This document shows positions 1 to 10,931 of a stretch of DNA of 64,000 nucleotides, in pieces (within the stretch, counting starts at the first letter, position 1; each line of letters opens with the position of its first letter). Source of the stretch: Poa pratensis (lineage: Eukaryota; Streptophyta; Magnoliopsida; Poales; Poaceae); the NCBI GenBank assembly GCA_947311845.1, contig CAMZMU010000063.1:55737618-55801617 (forward strand). The letters are read 5' to 3'. A model generated the notes under the pieces. That model worked only from the letters and a program-made list of their open reading frames with translations, did not search any database and had not been told where the DNA came from. The translations under genes and the position numbers were made by a program.

Positions 1-1457
1 CCGTTCACGTGTCATTCTCACTGACGGGATATGCCATATGACCCCCAACAGGTGTGTCACAATGGACTAATTGAGGCCAAAACAACCATTGTAAGGGACA
101 CATACACTGAATTGATGAGCTTCCGGTGCAAGCAAACAAAGATGAGAACAAAAAGGGAGATGCGAGGAATTTTCGGAAAGAATAAAGGAAGCCAGAGGGC
201 ACCAAATTGCAAGCTAAATCATAGAACTAGTGAATGATCAGGACAAGATCAATAAGAGACACGAAAAGGCTACCTTCATGTGTCAAACCTTAATGTATGT
301 TTCAATCCATGGTATGCAATATACTAGCAAGACTATTTCATACCATTTTATACACTTATTTTACTTATGTTGTCACTATACATATTCATGTGGTCATGTG
401 TAACCTTTAGAGAAACTAAGTTTATATAAATGGGAGCATCTAGGTCAAACTTCGCACAACTAATTTGGAGCCTTTTTCTGTAAAAAAAAAGATAAAAACT
501 GAATTATTTATGAAAAATAAGGTGTGAGTAAAGACTAGTGAGATATCATAACCCAATCCCCAATAGATTAATAGATTATGCAGTAATAATAAGTCCTCTC
601 TCTCGTAGCCAACAGACGCGGGAAAAGTGCTACTCCCTCCGTTCTAAATTATAAGATTTCTACCTTTTTTTGGAATCGCATGTATCTTGACGTGTTTTAA
701 TGTGTTCATTCATTTCAGTTTGTATCTAGTCCACATTGAAATATCTAAAACATCTTATAATTTGGAAGGGGGGTACAATATACGATGGACTTGACAATTT
801 CAACCTCAAATAATATTTTGTGGCAGCTTTGAAACCCTATCGTATTATTTGCAGAAGTCTCAGATCGCAGATACCTTCATTGCAACTTAGTTTAAATATC
901 CTTGTGGTTACTGAATAGTAAGTTATAAAGCGACGTAAGGTTTGCATTAAGTCGCACCTGATTTACATGATCATGCCTGAGACTCTTATTTGGTAAATGG
1001 CTGGCAACTGGGCCTAGTACCCTGTTGCCAGGCCAGCCCCCTTCGGATTGGGTGGGTTGTAATTGCCTTCTCTGGGGCATTCTATAAATGCATCGGGATG
1101 CAAACTTTTTTGTTTTCTGCAAAAAAAGAATAAAATCTTTGTGTTCAGCAAAAAAGTACCTTTCAGTTTGTGAGATTACTTATTTGTGGCAATTATTGAT
1201 GTTATGCAGAACTGGAAATCACCTTTGAACTAAAGAAATGGACTCATTGAATTTTATAAACTATAACAAAGAAAGGATACAATGGAATGCCTTTGCTCTT
1301 CATGGAACTTCTCGCCTGAATGTTCTTCGTTGCTTACTTCCCTGCTGGTATCTTAAATAGTATGAGCAATTTTTGTAATTTTAAAAGTATCATGCCTTCT
1401 GAAGTTGTATCTTGTTTATGCTTTTTCATGTCCTGTTGCTTGTCTTTTTTTCCTCAG
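1..1457. other. Upstream/intron region of RKD copy 1
   Basis: No complete exon can be supported here. Stretches resemble the intron region of RKD copy 2: about 400-470 matches 6960-7020 (around ACATAAATGGGA), about 880-930 matches 7655-7710, and about 1190-1240 matches 7770-7815. This shows that the segment belongs to a duplicated gene. A possible counterpart of exon 4 near 230-310 keeps a plausible donor (CCATG then GTATGC), but its body does not align convincingly. The 5' exons would lie to the left of the window or are missing. Confidence 0.5.
633..773. mobile_element. Stowaway MITE
   Basis: A 141-bp element begins CTCCCTCCGTTCTAAATTAT and ends with the inverted counterpart (ATAATTTGGAAGGGGGG). 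It is flanked by TA on both sides, the target duplication of Tc1/mariner-derived Stowaway MITEs. The arms have drifted. It lies in the presumed intron region of RKD copy 1. Confidence 0.8.
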
Positions 1458-2071
1458 TATTCTGATTCCAATCTCCATATGACCAATGCAGAGCATCCAA
1501 CACCAGTTCAGAAGCAGAGAAGAGCCCAGCGGGAGTATATAGCAAGCATTACTCTAGGTGACATTGCTCAGTACTTCCATCTTCCAATCAGAGAAGCATC
1601 TAGGACTCTGCAGATCGGACTCAGCATACTGAAGAAGAAATGCCGGCAATATGGGATACCTCGCTGGCCTCACCGGAAAATCAAGTCCCTTGATTCGCTA
1701 ATTCAAGATCTTGAGGTAAATCTGACAGCACCATCGATTCGTCTTTGAATTTATCGCCGGGATTAGCTGTCATCCGCAACAGTGTGATGTAGCGCTGACC
1801 TGTTGACACTAACAGAAGCCATACTTCGTCACTTTTACAGTTTGTGATTGACGACACAGTAAGAGATGATGGGGAGCAGGAGGAGAACACGCAGAAGGAA
1901 AACGAGAAGGAGGATGCGATCCGGTCACTCGCTAAACGGAAGAGGATGCTCGAGACTGAGATGGCGACCATCCAGCAGAAGCCGACCCTGGACCTGATGA
2001 CTGAAACCAAGCAGTTCAGGCAGTTCGTTTTCAAGAGGAGATACAAAGCTAAACATCTAGTTGACGAATAG
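1458..2071 (+). CDS. RWP-RK (RKD-type) transcription factor, copy 1, last two exons (5' part not seen)
   Basis: Two exons join in phase 0: 1458-1715 (after a TTCCTCAG acceptor, before a GTAAAT donor) and 1841-2071 (after TTTTACAG, ending in TAG). Exon 1458-1715 encodes an RWP-RK DNA-binding domain: a helical segment around ITLGDIAQYFHLPIREASRT, then KKKCRQYGIPRWPHRKIKSL, which holds the RWP-RK-like signature RWPHRK. The last exon encodes a charged, probably coiled-coil tail (DAIRSLAKRKRMLETEM). RWP-RK proteins of the RKD class are nuclear transcription factors linked in plants to gametophyte and egg-cell programmes. Both exons match RKD copy 2 at 8034-8725 exon for exon, with identical exon 5 length (258 nt). 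No upstream coding exons could be confirmed, so this is either the 3' end of a gene running in from the left or a 5'-truncated duplicate. Confidence 0.8.
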
Positions 2072-2642
2072 CTTTTCTCTCAATATTTAGGCTAAACGAT
2101 TAAATCTTTATGTCATGTATAACTAGTAGAGAACTCCTTGGACAGCAGGAAGCTGATGCATAGTAACATAGACAAAAGCGATGGCCAAAGCTATCCGGTT
2201 AACTTAGCGTAGTGTCGGCAGATGATAGCTGAGCCATGTTGTACCACCAGTCTTGGAACTATGTGCTTAGATCCTCTTTAGCAGTTGGCAAATCTGTTGT
2301 GAAATAATTGTGGCGCCAGTGTTCCTGTGTCTGTTTACTGACGGTTTTGCTTTGTGGCTGCTCTGGCCAACTGAGTCTGAACATGACGAGGGAACTGTCA
2401 CTGCAGCTCCACTACCAAGTTGAGAGTAATACTTGAAAATCATGTAATCTTCTTGGCCTGCTGTCAGCACAAGGTTATCTGAACATTCGCCATCTGGTAC
2501 CATCGGTGTTAGACTGGAACAGAGCGATTTTTTTGGTCACCTGCTTCCAAGTTATCATGTCGTGTCGTGTGTAAAATATGTTGTAAATGATCGGTCTAAA
2601 ATGATTACATATATGCTGAGACAATCTATCGTCGTGCAAAAA

Positions 2643-2805
2643 CTGAACCGGGAAGTGAAGGCGGCTTATGTTAGGAGAAACTGAACCGAGAAGGTGGCTT
2701 ATGTTAGGAGAAACTGAACCGAGAAGGTGGCTTATATTAGGAGAAACTGAACCGAGAACGAGAAACTGAACTGAGAAGCTGGCTTGTGTTAGGAGTACCA
2801 ACAAA
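2643..2805. repeat. Short tandem repeat array, unit about 33 bp
   Basis: Four to five imperfect copies of a unit containing AACTGAACCGAGAAGG and GGCTTATGTTAGGAG follow one another. The last copies are shortened or changed (CTGAACTGAGAAGCTGGCTTG). The array lies downstream of RKD copy 1 and has no counterpart after RKD copy 2. Confidence 0.85.
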
Positions 2806-5059
2806 ATTTGCCAGCTGGGTTTTTTCTTCAGGAGTCCAGGACGATGGATTAGTTTTGGTATCACTGAACCACTGGCGGTTGGCGCCTTCAAGCTCCAGGT
2901 CTTCTTGACTGATATTCAGAATTGCGGGTTTTTTATGCCAAAAAAGAACGGGGAAAAACCTGGGTAAATATCCAAAGGAAAAAAATCCAGTCATATGAAT
3001 GTAGATTTTGAAGATTATTAGCGAGGCTGAATGCCGTATAACTGTTTGACAGAAAGATGGACTTATGCAAGTTATGGGCTAGCATTTGGTATCAAAATGA
3101 GAAGTAAAACTCTAAATATCCAGTAGAATTGAGATCCACCTGTAGATTACACAAGATGGCAGGTCCAAAATCTCTCTCTGAAGAGAGATAAGAAGATATT
3201 TATATAACTTCTGATTCTAAAGGAATCCTGATTATATGCCTCGGCAGAAATAAAAACCTTAAAAAGAACTTACCAAAACAAGGCCAGCAAACTTCTCTCA
3301 CCGGCTTTCAGCATCTTCATCGCCATCTCGATCCATGCACTAGTTGAGAAGCCCATGGCGGTGATCGCGGGTATTGATATAGAGGGAAGGGCGATATCCA
3401 CTCAATTCTAGTTCTTCGAAGTGCTCGAGAGACAAGGGAAGAACAACCTTATTATATAAGGACGAGAAAGAAACTGTTATAAGAAGAAGCGTGTCAAACA
3501 AAATTACCTTGGAGTGATGTTTTTACGTTTCGGATGTATAAGAGGGTGTCCACATGTCATCGATGGCATTCTCTAGAAATATGCGTTACTAAATTTTTCA
3601 TTCGCAAAAGAAAACACGTTACAAAATTTTTCCCTTGTCCCATATGGATGAGTTACAAATCTGATTTGGACAACCAGAGACGTAATCATACAATAAAACA
3701 GGAAATATTTTCAAAAAATGCTTTTAAACAAGTGGGTGTGATAGTGTGGTGAGGGTAGAGGTATAATTAGCTCAAATGAATGATTAAAAACTTGTCACCA
3801 AACTAAAACATTTGCTTTGAAAGTATTTCAATAATCCAATTGACTTGGCTTGAGCTTTGTACATGATGGATCACAACATCCTTTTGAATTAGCCAAGTCC
3901 GACTGCCATCCACACACTTATTAACCAAGTTTGATCTTTATGGTTCCCATCACCATCGTTCTAGGAAGTTAGTCACGAAAGTTTGCATATCAAATGAAAT
4001 AACTAGTATTTAAGCCACTTTGAGTCCCAACATATTTAACAAACACATTTCCACTTTGGTTGTTCCTAAGAAAATAATTATCGTGACAATACGATGTGTA
4101 CAAAGGCCTCCCTTTGAACGATATAAGGCTACAGATCGATTCTCATGGCAATTGTAGCAAGTGTTGCATCTTTGCTTCTTTTATTGAGAGGTTAGACCAT
4201 GGGTTCTGATGACAATGTCGAATAAGTAAATGATTCACCGCAAAGAAAGTAAATGGTTGAGGTGGGTCCATAGTTTTATACCATCTAGGCGCATACTATG
4301 ATTTGCCAAATACATATGAGGCACGGTAGATAATCGATCCTGATTCACACAGGATTGGATATTCCCTAAACCCGGTCTTAAATCCTTGTGACAAATGTCC
4401 ACAAGGAAATAGTTCCATCCAAAGAAAAAAAATCCAAGGCATGAGAATGAAAATAGTATGTAGCCATGGCCTTCATGCAATTCAAAGAGTCGACCAATTA
4501 ATTCACAATGCAATCACACTCATTGTAGCCATGTTGTAATCACAAATTATCAACAAGATCATTATCTCATCAGTCTATAGACTTTGTGAACCGCCGATAG
4601 TGATAGATTCTTAGACTTGCCACAATTCAACAAATATTGGTCGCCTAAGATTTTCGGGAAAATAATCAGGTTCGATTGTTTGCACCGTACGTAGAGACTT
4701 GACTTCATCATCATCAGAAATACTTCGACGGTGCCCCTTTTCGCATAATACATTAAGCAAAGTTAGCTCGCGAGGGAGAAGAGCTACCCCCTCGACATCA
4801 TTGACTATAAAAAATCCTTTGAATACAAGAGGCCCCAAGCAGTAGTAAAAGTGAACGGGAGGCCGTTGACAGGGTGTCACAGAACAAGCTGGTGGATTCA
4901 TACAACATAGTAACCGGGTAGAAAAAATAATTACTTGCCTCTTCTGCTTGATCTACGAGGTAACTTACTCTCTTTTCCTTGTGAACTTGTTTTAGATGAT
5001 CAACCTTACTTGTTTTGCCCTCAGTTAGAGCAAGCAAGCAAAAGTTGGTAGAGTACCAT
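2806..5059. other. Intergenic stretch without recognisable gene
   Basis: AT-rich sequence with only short open frames that lack domain signatures, splice structure or codon bias. A CT/GA-rich stretch occurs at about 3170-3200. I see no RNA gene and no complete transposon. Confidence 0.5.
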
Positions 5060-5291
5060 GAGGCTGTTTGGATTAGAGCCCCGACCTGCCCGACCAAAAA
5101 AATGGCGTTGACTGAAACGTTGGCTGCTGTTTGGATGGGCTCCAACTATTTGGCTCGCCCAAGCCCAGGAAGATTTTCCAGTTGATTTGGTTGCCAAATC
5201 GTGGGCAAGACGTGGGCGAGCAAATGCTTCGCCAAAATATTGGCGTGCCAATGGTTGGAAAGGCCACTGTGGGCAACAACCAAACAAGCCC
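5060..5291. mobile_element. Small non-autonomous DNA transposon (TIR element, Tourist/Harbinger-like ends)
   Basis: The left end reads GAGGCTGTTTGGATTAGAGC and the reverse complement of the right end reads GGGCTTGTTTGGTTGTTGCC, giving imperfect terminal inverted repeats. The trinucleotide CAT flanks both ends (5057-5059 and 5292-5294), a possible 3-bp target duplication. GGCTGTTTGG-type ends are common among grass PIF/Harbinger MITEs, but TAA/TTA is the usual target, so the family is uncertain. The element sits about 300 bp upstream of the start codon of RKD copy 2. Confidence 0.55.
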
Positions 5292-5584
5292 CATATCTGC
5301 CCCTTGGTGCTAGCCGACGAGCGGGGCTGGACTCCACGTCACTGCAGCACCAGAAACTGAAGCTTCTATGAGCTGTGGCCGCACACATCGCATCTGCAAG
5401 CTTCCATCCAAAATGTTCAGCTAATTATGTTTGAATCGTAGCATCACGCGGGCAGCGCACCGTCCCCTTTGTCGCCGCCCGCTTCATTTCTTCCGCCGGT
5501 GCGCGCCGCCGGATCCCTCCTCCCCGAAATAACAACAAGCCCCCTTTTCAGGTTCCCCGGCCAACCAAATCGCTGATTCCTCCC

Positions 5585-8500
5585 ATGGACGCCGCCGCCG
5601 CCGCCTACTCCACCCTCTCCGCGCTCGCCGTCTTCGCCAGCACGGTTCACCAAGGTCGCGCCTTTCTCTCGATCGTTCTTCCCCCCTTCACGACGGACGT
5701 GTGCGTGTGATTGTGACGTGCGGTTCTGTGTTGCGTGCGCCATCGTGCAGGGGCCTTGAGGAGCGTGCACGGGTACAGGGTCGTCGGCAAGGGAGGGAGG
5801 TCCGGGTGGGAGAGGTGGGTGGAGAGGGAGTTCACGTTCGCCCCCTCCTGGTGCCGCGAGATCACCGTCCCCGTCGCCGCGCCGCGGATACTCCCGGCGG
5901 AATGGCGCGGCCGGCCGGTGTACCGGGAGGGGCAGCTGGTGGGCGCCTGGCGCTGCATCCTGGCCTTCGATTCCGTCGCCGGCGTCAAGCCGCCGCCCAC
6001 GCCGCCGCCCGTGCTCTCCCCCTTCAGGTTTTTTGCCTTTTCCCCAAACAATTCCTGCCCACAAGGACTCGCTGCACGACTGCGAATCAGTGCTGAAAGC
6101 TTCGTGTTTTTGTGCTATATCCTATCAGGAATCCGATGTTGGTGTGTGTGCCTTCCCTGTACAACGACCTGCGAATGGTGTTTCAGTTCCAGAATTTTCA
6201 AAAGGTCCCGAAGCTCGTTCAGTGTGATTCAGATGAGCAGACCCGTTCGGATGCAAGGGATAAAACTTCTGACGAGTCAGGTTCTGATTCTGATGAGGAT
6301 GCTCAATCTGGTGAAGGTGATTATGCCTCTTCCATTCTGATGATTTGGAAATCTATACAATCTAAATTAGAGGCTGACATTTGTGTCGTGTGAGGGGTTT
6401 AGCGTTGTCATTACTCATTAGTGTGAGGTGGATGTTGAGCCTGGGGTCTAAGGTGTTGGGCTGTGGGCTATGGTAAATTGAGAAGGATGTCTTTTCATGG
6501 TGGCAGGGAGAATGAGTTGGACTGGTAGATAGAAGTCAGGAATTTACTGTTGTTTAAGACCAGTGCATCCTATCCTCCTAACATGACAATGGCTTGCTAC
6601 CTAGCTCCCTTTCGAAAGAAAAAAATGGGCTATCTCCTACTCCCTCCGTTCCAAATTAATTGACTTCCATTTGTCCACATGTGGATGTATCTAGACATGT
6701 TACGCGTATAGATACATCCATGTGTGGACAAATGGAAGTCAATTAATTTGGAACGGAGGGAGTATTTGATTAGTGTCATGTGAATAGAACAAGTGTTGAG
6801 ATAAAAAAAGAACAGGTTGATAGACCATCAGCATAACAGTTACTCAGGACAGATAAATTTAATAAGGTGGTTCCTGCAAAGGTTAGGAAGTCCATGTTAT
6901 ACAGTGTACTATTCAGATTCTTCTATATGGTATAATTTTTAACACTATACATATTCAGGTAACTAATTTACATCTAGAGAAACTACTTTACATAAATGGG
7001 AACATGTAGTTCAAACTTCAGAACTGATATAGGATAAAACTTCTGATGAGCCAGGGTCTGATTATGATGACGATCCCCAATCTGGTGAAGGTGATTACGT
7101 CTCTGCATTTATGATTTTAAAATCTATAAATTTAAGTCAGGCTGACACTATGAGTGGGTTTAGCGTTGTTGTTAGTGTGAGGTGGATGTTCAGCTGGGGG
7201 TCTAAGGTGTGGCCTCAGGCAAATTGAGGAGTTAGAGACTGGTACAGGGAAGTCAGGAATGTATCTATTGTTTAAGACCAGTGTGTCCCATCCCTCTAAC
7301 ATGACAGCGGGCTCCTTTTCTATAAAATACAAAAAAATATTATTATGTGGACAGATCACATGTTGAAGAGAAAATGAAGAAAATAAACAGGTTGATAGAC
7401 CATTGGCATAACAGTTACTCAAGGACACCTAAATTTAATAAGATGGCTCCTGCTAAGATTAGTAACTCCATGGTATACAATGTACAAGTTGGATTCTCTT
7501 ATATTGTACTACCTCCGTTCCGTTTTAATTGACGCGGTTTGTGCTATAGATTTGTACTTGCTCAGTTTATTCTCTGCGTCAATTAAAAAGGAACAGCGAA
7601 GTATTTTTTTAGCACTTGTTTTAAGTATGTTGTCATTGTCATATACACATTCATACCTTCCTTGCAACTTAGTCTAAATATCCTTGTGGTAACTGAATAG
7701 AAAGTTAACAGAAGTGGTGCAATTTGTGTTAAGCGAGAAATGAAACTTTTCTTTGTTAGAATAGCTCTTTGCTGCAATTGTCGATGTCATGCAGAATTTG
7801 GAATCACACTTTAACTATTATGTGTACTCATGGCATCTGAACAACTGTAATTAAACAGTTTTTCATGAACTTCTACCTGTGACACTGGTTCTTACTTCCT
7901 ACTTTACCTGATAGCAACTTAAATATTATGAACAATTTCACTCGGTATTGTATATGTACCTACTGTTGTTGTATCTTGATTGTGCCGTTTCATGTCTGCT
8001 GCGTTTCCCTGTTGCTTTTTATTTCCTCTTCAGTATGCTGACTCCAATCTCCATACACCGAACGCAGGACTTTCAGCACCAGTTCAGAGGCAGCGGAGAG
8101 CCAACCGGAAGCACATAGCTAGCATTACTCTAGCTGACATAGCCCAGTACTTCCATCTTCCAATCAGAGAAGCATCCAGGACTCTGAAGATCGGAGTTAG
8201 CATACTGAAGAGGAAGTGCCGGCAATATGGGATACCCCGCTGGCCTCACCGGAAAATCAAGTCCCTTGATTCACTGATTAATGATCTCGAGGTAAATCTG
8301 GGCGCCCTCTGTTCCTCTTCAGTTGAACACATTTAAATTCATTTCTGTGCATACAGTTTGATCGATGTAGTGCTGACCTGCTGACACCATCCAAAACGCA
8401 TGCTGTGTCACTTGTACAGTACGTGATTGACGACACGGAAAGAGACGATGTGCAGCAGGAGAAGCGCAAGCAGCAGAAGGAGGAAGAGAAAGAGGACGCG

Positions 8501-8725
8501 ATCCGAGCTCTGGCTAAGCGGAAGAGGTTGCTGGAGACCGAGAAGGAGACCATCCAGCAGAAGCCTGCCCTGGACCTGATGGCCGAGACCAAGCTGTTCA
8601 GGGAGGACGTTTTCAAGAGGAGATACAGAGCTAAGAGTGTGGTGACCGGAAAACAGCTATTGAGCGGCATGCTTGATGAGCAATCAGAGCCAACAGACGA
8701 ACAACAGCTCTCCTCTTCTCCCTGA
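5585..8725 (+). CDS. RWP-RK (RKD-type) transcription factor, copy 2, six-exon model
   Basis: The model is exon 1 5585-5654, exon 2 5751-6027, exon 3 6129-6389, exon 4 7355-7472, exon 5 8034-8291 and exon 6 8420-8725. All introns are GT-AG and all phases agree, giving 406 residues. Exon 1 starts MDAAAAAYSTLSALAVFAST. Exon 2 encodes a conserved-looking N-terminal region with a proline-rich end (KPPPTPPPVL). Exon 3 holds an acidic Ser/Asp stretch (SGSDSDEDAQSGE). Exon 5 encodes the RWP-RK domain, including FHLPIREASRT and the motif RWPHRK. Exon 6 encodes a basic/acidic helix and tail. The length and long N-terminal region recall RKD5-type proteins (inference). RKD factors act in the nucleus as DNA-binding regulators, mostly in reproductive tissue (family knowledge). 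The exon 3 donor at 6390 (GTGAGG) was chosen because it alone restores phase with exon 4; the nearer GT at 6317 breaks the frame. The gene lies next to a tandem copy at 1458-2071. Confidence 0.8.
6640..6762. mobile_element. Stowaway MITE in RKD copy 2 intron
   Basis: This 123-bp element is almost a perfect hairpin. It begins CTCCCTCCGTTCCAAATTAA, ends with the exact inverse, and has TA at both flanks (6638-6639, 6763-6764). The near-identical arms suggest a fairly recent insertion. It lies between exon 3 and the degenerate exon 4 copy. Confidence 0.95.
6805..6893 (+). pseudogene. Degenerate duplicate of RKD exon 4
   Basis: The segment matches exon 4 (7355-7472) over AACAGGTTGATAGACCAT and onward to GTCCATG. 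It has lost a base (TACTCAGGAC against TACTCAAGGAC), which shifts the frame, and its donor is changed from CCATGGTATAC to CCATGTTATAC. It therefore cannot be spliced as exon 4. Confidence 0.75.
7028..7145 (+). pseudogene. Degenerate duplicate of RKD exon 3 (3' part)
   Basis: GGATAAAACTTCTGATGAGC and the following CAATCTGGTGAAGGTGATTA repeat the 3' half of exon 3 (6258-6389). No acceptor or 5' half is present, and the donor corresponding to 6390 is altered (ATGAGTGGG). The intron that follows in each copy is also similar (GTTTAAGACCAGTG at 6552 and 7270). Confidence 0.75.
7509..7601. mobile_element. Stowaway MITE in RKD copy 2 intron
   Basis: This 93-bp element begins CTACCTCCGTTCCGTTTTAA and ends with an inverted match (TTAAAAAGGAACAGCGAAG), with TA flanks. 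The terminal bases deviate from the consensus. The inner arms ATTGACGC and GCGTCAAT pair well. Confidence 0.75.
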
Positions 8726-10045
8726 GACTCGCTTAGCATATTGGTCTCTCCTGTCATGTGTAACTAACGGGTAGAGAAATTCGTTGAACAGTAGGAAGCT
8801 GATTCTTTAATAGGGGTAAACATAGCCTGGTTTCAACAGATGATTACTACTGAGCGATGTTTGTGCCACCAGCGTCTCGAACTATGCTTGGCTCCTCTTC
8901 GCAAACCGTGCTGTGTTCTGAACTTCTGATGGTGGTGTTGGTGCTTATGTGCAGTCTGAAGATTCACCATTTTCTACCTGATGTGTTCTGAGACCTTTGT
9001 GGTTCTGTCTGATTACTGGTTGAGTAGGTCTGGCATCTTTTTAGTAGCCGGTGTATCTGACGGTTGGCTGTGCTGCAATTTCAGAAATGAAATGGGGAGC
9101 TATGCTCCTTTTTCTAAAACATGTACAGTGAGGTTCTTTGACAAATTATGGTTTAATCAATTGGTCCTACAAAGGTTTAAGCAATGGTTAGCTATACAGT
9201 GTCAGCAGTAATCGATCGTCAGGCTAAAACACTCTACTGAAGCTACAAACTTTTGCAAGGACATTTGCATTGCATCTCGAGTCTTGTTCGCGTGCGTCCG
9301 CGTCAGCAGACCAGCTGGCGCGTTAATGTCGCCGAGGGAAATACGACACAGCAGGAGGCACCATAAGTCCACCCGTTCAGATCACGGTACCGGTGCGACT
9401 TCTGCAGGGGTCAGCGAGGAGGACGCATGCGCATGCATCACCTTCCCTCATTCCCCTGGATCTTTATCCTACCGTGCAATGCATGGAACTATGGAAGTCT
9501 CACACGTCGATCAACGTAGGTAGGAACAGGAGGACCTAAATAATCTTCCAATTCAACTTAACAACGTCAGGTGCGAGTACAGATTAAAAAAATTGTCAAT
9601 GATGTACACAACAAACATGCAAAACCTCAATTTAAATTCTTTGTATTTTAAACTACACAAAAATGAAATAGAACAAATCTAAGTATAGATAACGGTGTAT
9701 GTTTTCCAAACTCAAAAATTTATCAGATTTTGTCATTTTTATGTAGCCCAAATTTTAAAGAATTTAGTGATATGTGATTTTGCTTGCTAGTAGAATCCAT
9801 GATCAACTACGCCTGGATATTTTAGACTTATAAATATGTTTACTAAATTTTGTAAAAAATAAAAAATCACCGGAGCTCAGAAGTCGAAGTGATTTTTTGC
9901 GTGCGTGCAACCTATAGAACTGGGTTAGTTCAAAAATCTGTGCATCTAGTGTGTACATCAGTGGCCTCATCGAAGGAGGAGGACTCGATTACATCGAGCA
10001 TGGCGACCACTTCCTCGGCCTCCTTCTTCCACCCGTGTACTCCCT
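8726..10045. other. 3' flank of RKD copy 2 and intergenic DNA
   Basis: Positions 8726-8960 match the 3' flank of copy 1 (GTCATGT..AACT, GTAGAGAA, CAGGAAGCTGAT), so the duplication includes the 3' untranslated region. From about 9000 onward there is only AT-rich DNA with short frames and no gene signature. Confidence 0.5.
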
Positions 10046-10053
10046 ACCGTGCA

Positions 10054-10770
10054 CAAAGCTGGCCAGCGGGCCGGCACGGCACGGCCCAGGCCCACTTAAC
10101 TGCTGGCGGGCCTGGCACGGCACGGCACGTGGAGGCCCGTTTAGTAAGTGGGCCGTGCCGTGCCGGCACGCGGGCCTGGCCTTAAGGCCCAGGCACGGCC
10201 CCTGCCTGAAACGTGCCGGCACGGGCCCGCTTCGGCACGACGGGCCATATTTGGCCCACGAGGCAGTTTTGACTGTTTTTTGTTTAAAAAATGTAAAAAA
10301 GTCGAAAATTAAATTAAAAAAATGTAAAATGTCATACATGATAAAATAGAGCTGCCATATTTGTTATCTAACTAAAATGTGTGTACGTGCGTGCGTGCAA
10401 AAGTGCACAAATATTCGTCTATATGTACATTCTAGTTAACTAAAAATCCAATATCTAATAATAGGCAATGATATACAGTCTCGACAAGAGCATGCAAATG
10501 GTGCAGTGGTAATGACGCTGTGCTGGAGAGGAGGAGGTCTTGGGTTCGAATGCTGCTGGCCACAATATTTTGCTTATTTTGCACCTGCTCACAGGCCTCC
10601 GCGTACGTGGCCGTAAACGGGCCGTGCCGTGCCGGCACGCGGGCTCGGCTGCCAGGCCCCAGCTCGGAGACGGGCCAGGCACGGCCCGCTAAGCCACGTG
10701 CCGTGCCAGGCCTATGGCGGGCCAGGCACGCGGGCTGGCCCGCTGGCACGGGCCCATATGGCCAGGTTTG
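10054..10770. mobile_element. Non-autonomous hAT-type DNA transposon, 717 bp
   Basis: An 8-bp direct repeat ACCGTGCA lies at 10046-10053 and again at 10771-10778, the target duplication length of hAT elements. Immediately inside are inverted termini CAAAGCTGGCCA and CAAACCTGGCCA (reverse complement of the right end), matching 11 of 12 bases. Both ends carry dense subterminal repeats of GGCACGGCACGG / GGGCCGTGCCGTGCC. The centre is AT-rich and contains a tRNA-like sequence (10499-10553). No transposase is encoded, so movement would need one supplied in trans. Confidence 0.9.
10490..10570 (+). repeat. tRNA-like sequence with Pol III A and B boxes (SINE remnant?) inside the hAT element
   Basis: TGGTGCAGTGGT at 10499-10510 fits an RNA polymerase III A box and GGTTCGAATGC at 10543-10553 fits a B box, about 33 bp apart as in tRNA genes and tRNA-derived SINEs. 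The sequence does not fold into a convincing full tRNA by eye, and it lacks a clear poly(A) or TTTT end close by. It could be a SINE fragment captured by the hAT element. Confidence 0.5.
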
Positions 10771-10931
10771 ACCGTGCATCATCTTCCTCGCGCTTCGTTG
10801 CAAATGACCCCTCCACCAAACGATGGTCCTCGAGCATTTCCTTCTCCTCCTTGGCCTAGGGCCCAGTCTCCACCCATGACTCAAGATGCAACGAGTAATC
10901 CTCTGATATCAATTTTACTATGTCCTCGTCC

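Noticed and set aside
4611..5145. Minus-strand frames of 96 and 115 codons
   Set aside because: No domain, no splice sites in suitable phase, and the second runs into the TIR element at 5060.
5444..6064. 206-codon minus-strand frame opposite the RKD copy 2 first exons
   Set aside because: It is the GC-rich antisense shadow of exons 1-2; it has no domain or splice support.
6311..6316. Exon 3 donor of RKD copy 2 at 6311 or 6317
   Set aside because: Both leave exon 3 out of phase with exon 4; the GTGAGG donor at 6390 gives a consistent frame.
10499..10570. Possible tRNA gene
   Set aside because: A and B boxes are present, but a complete cloverleaf with acceptor stem is not seen; treated as a tRNA-like/SINE remnant.
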